Below, one piece after another: positions 62,524 through 64,000 of a stretch of 64,000 nt of DNA. The translations under genes and the position numbers were made by a program. The notes beneath the pieces are model-generated. The model saw nothing but the letters and a program-made list of their open reading frames with translations, searched no databases and was not told the origin of the DNA. This DNA is from Phycisphaeraceae bacterium (GTDB lineage Bacteria > Planctomycetota > Phycisphaerae > Phycisphaerales > UBA1924). The stretch is from NCBI GenBank assembly GCA_026126305.1, contig JAHCJI010000003.1, positions 124,001 through 188,000 of the forward strand, written 5' to 3'. Each line of letters opens with the position of its first letter. The stretch's first letter is position 1.

Positions 62524-64000
62524 TTATGCCTGGATGGAGAGTAGTTCGTTGTAGTCGGCAATGGGCCAAAGGTCCTTGGCGACGACCTTCTCGATGGCAT
62601 CGGCGGCGAGTCGGGCGGCGTGCATGGCCGGGACGAGGTGCTCGTGGGTGTGGTCGGCGGCGTCAAAGGGCGAGTCGGGCTCGGGTTCCTCGATGTGCTG
62701 GTCGATGCGGGCGAGCGCCTGGCGGAGGATGGAGACCTGCGTGGCGAGGTCTTCGAGGGCGGTTCGATTCTCGGCGGGGTCGATGTCGGCGGCTTCCAGA
62801 GCGGCGACGGCGTCGGCCAGTTCGCGGAGCTGGCGCAGGGCCGCCGGCAGGACCAGCGTCTTGCACATGTTGCGCATCGTGAGGGCCTCGATGCGGACCT
62901 GCTTGGTGTATTTCTCGGCGAAGATGTGGGCCCGGCTCTGTGTCTCGAGGGGGCTGAGCACGTCGAGACTGTTGAAGAGGGTTCGGTTCTTGTCGTTGGC
63001 GAACTCACGGATGGCCTCGGCGGACGACCGGAAATGGGGCAGGCCTCGGCGATGGGCTTCGGTCTCCCATTCCTTCGAGTAATTGTCGCCGTTGAAGATG
63101 ATGCGTTTGTGCTCGTTGAAGACACGATGGATGATCTGGCGGAGGGCCTCATGCCTGTCGGAGGCCTTCTCGAGTTCGTCGGCAAAGCTGGCCATGCTCT
63201 CGGCGACGATGGTGTTCAGGACGGTGACGGGCAGCGCGATGGCCGCGGAGGAGCCGACGGCCCGGAACTCGAACTTGTTGCCGGTGAATGCGAAGGGGCT
63301 GGTCCGGTTACGGTCTCCGGCGTCTCGGATGAACTCTGGGAGTGTGGCGGCTCCCAGGTCCATGGTGCTGCCGGTGCGAGAGCTGGATGCGGTGCCAGCG
63401 TTGGCGAACTGCTCGACGAGGTCGGTGAGCATGTCTCCCAGGAAGATGCTGATGATGGCCGGCGGCGCTTCGTTGGCTCCCAGTCGATGGTCGTTGCCGG
63501 CGCTGGCGATGACCGAGCGCAGGAGGTCGGCGTGGAGATCGACCGCACGGACGACGGCGGCGAGGAAGACGTGGAAGACGCGGTTGGCGTGGGGCTCGCT
63601 GCGTGGGCTGAGGAGGTTGCGGTCATCGTCGGTTGCCAGGGACCAGTTGACGTGCTTGCCGCTGCCGTTGATGCCGGCGAACGGTTTTTCATGGAGGAGG
63701 CAGAGGAACCCGTGCCTTGGCGCGATCCGCCGGAGGGTTTCCATGACGAGCATCTGGTGGTCGCAGGCGACGTTGGCGGGCTCGTAATGGGCTGCGATTT
63801 CGAACTGCCCGGGGGCGACCTCATTGTGCCGCGTGGCAACAGGGACGCCCTTGCGATACAGGATGTGCTCGACCTCGCTCATGAAACTCAGGACACGCTC
63901 AGGAATGGACCCGAAGTAATGGTCTTCGAGCTTCTGACCCTTGATGGGCGTGTCCCCGATGACGGTGCGGCCGCAGAGCGTAAGGTCCAGACGCGTATCG
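62524..64000 (-). CDS. glnN: Type III glutamine synthetase, N-terminus beyond window
   Basis: The last 492 residues of a GSIII enzyme (full length about 700), which makes glutamine from glutamate, ammonia and ATP. The frame is open to the window edge, and the segment before the first visible Met reads [20 protein letters not shown], the GSIII catalytic-core motif. Then come [44 protein letters not shown] and [20 protein letters not shown]. The C-terminal helical domain ([20 protein letters not shown]) is specific to GSIII. Together with gdhA it covers ammonia assimilation. Confidence 0.96.
   Translation of the reverse strand, partial: DTRLDLTLCGRTVIGDTPIKGQKLEDHYFGSIPERVLSFMSEVEHILYRKGVPVATRHNEVAPGQFEIAAHYEPANVACDHQMLVMETLRRIAPRHGFLCLLHEKPFAGINGSGKHVNWSLATDDDRNLLSPRSEPHANRVFHVFLAAVVRAVDLHADLLRSVIASAGNDHRLGANEAPPAIISIFLGDMLTDLVEQFANAGTASSSRTGSTMDLGAATLPEFIRDAGDRNRTSPFAFTGNKFEFRAVGSSAAIALPVTVLNTIVAESMASFADELEKASDRHEALRQIIHRVFNEHKRIIFNGDNYSKEWETEAHRRGLPHFRSSAEAIREFANDKNRTLFNSLDVLSPLETQSRAHIFAEKYTKQVRIEALTMRNMCKTLVLPAALRQLRELADAVAALEAADIDPAENRTALEDLATQVSILRQALARIDQHIEEPEPDSPFDAADHTHEHLVPAMHAARLAADAIEKVVAKDLWPIADYNELLSIQA

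Overview
The window is high-GC bacterial chromosome, almost certainly from a planctomycete of the Phycisphaerae/Phycisphaerales type. Support comes from three secreted proteins ending in paired calcium-loop repeats of the form DGDGxLTxFDFLxFQ and a terminal G-C-D/E (the 'GC-type dockerin' ending described from Phycisphaerales), two PEP-CTERM-like proteins ending in PAPASG-hydrophobic-RRR, a type III glutamine synthetase, a TatC with an enlarged periplasmic loop, and dense genes with frequent 4-nt overlaps. No rRNA, tRNA, insertion sequence or CRISPR array was seen.

Layout. 1-6.7 kb: partial MoxR ATPase, a stress-type cassette (ECF sigma factor, anti-sigma factor, PDZ protein), then tatC, tadA and a TPR membrane protein. 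6.8-18.7 kb: valS and a translationally coupled lipoprotein peptidase, then a split division and cell-wall cluster. One arm on the minus strand is rsmH, a LysM protein, an ftsL-like gene and ftsI; the divergent plus arm is sppA, ftsW and murG. 18.8-25.2 kb: nuoE, small envelope proteins, two dockerin-type secreted proteins, ppa and a fibronectin-like protein. 25.2-29.4 kb: an accessory stretch with a 58-residue secreted peptide, a DUF2971 gene and a Sel1-repeat gene whose codon use looks less GC-biased, followed by large period-7 and period-21 repeat arrays. 29.5-41.3 kb: queuosine-precursor transporter, M14 peptidase, fumC, a transglutaminase-fold protein, a flavin reductase-like protein, a Ser/Thr kinase, infC and a TonB/ExbD module. 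41.4-49.7 kb: DUF151 nuclease, truD, HAD hydrolase, gdhA, rpsA (six S1 domains), and a MarR regulator next to an exported alpha/beta hydrolase. 49.8-54.9 kb: UvrD/PcrA helicase, two tandem PEP-CTERM-like paralogues, a lipoprotein and another 21-bp array. 55.3-57.4 kb: a two-gene CBASS anti-phage system (CD-NTase plus patatin phospholipase), followed by a headless gene fragment. 57.8-64 kb: second fibronectin-like paralogue, S10 carboxypeptidase, DUF2179 membrane protein, third dockerin-type protein and the C-terminal part of glnN.

How the genes work together. rsmH, ftsL, ftsI, ftsW, murG and the LysM protein point to active peptidoglycan synthesis. tatC, sppA, TonB/ExbD and the many signal-peptide proteins show an envelope-rich, secreting lifestyle. 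gdhA and glnN cover ammonia assimilation.

The most notable points are: intergenic tandem arrays at three loci, all with a unit of 7 or 3x7 bp; the CBASS island; an infC reading frame that appears to begin with AUC; a lipoprotein that appears to begin with CUG; and a GC-rich block shared upstream of two distant paralogues. All assignments come from reading the sequence; no database search was run.
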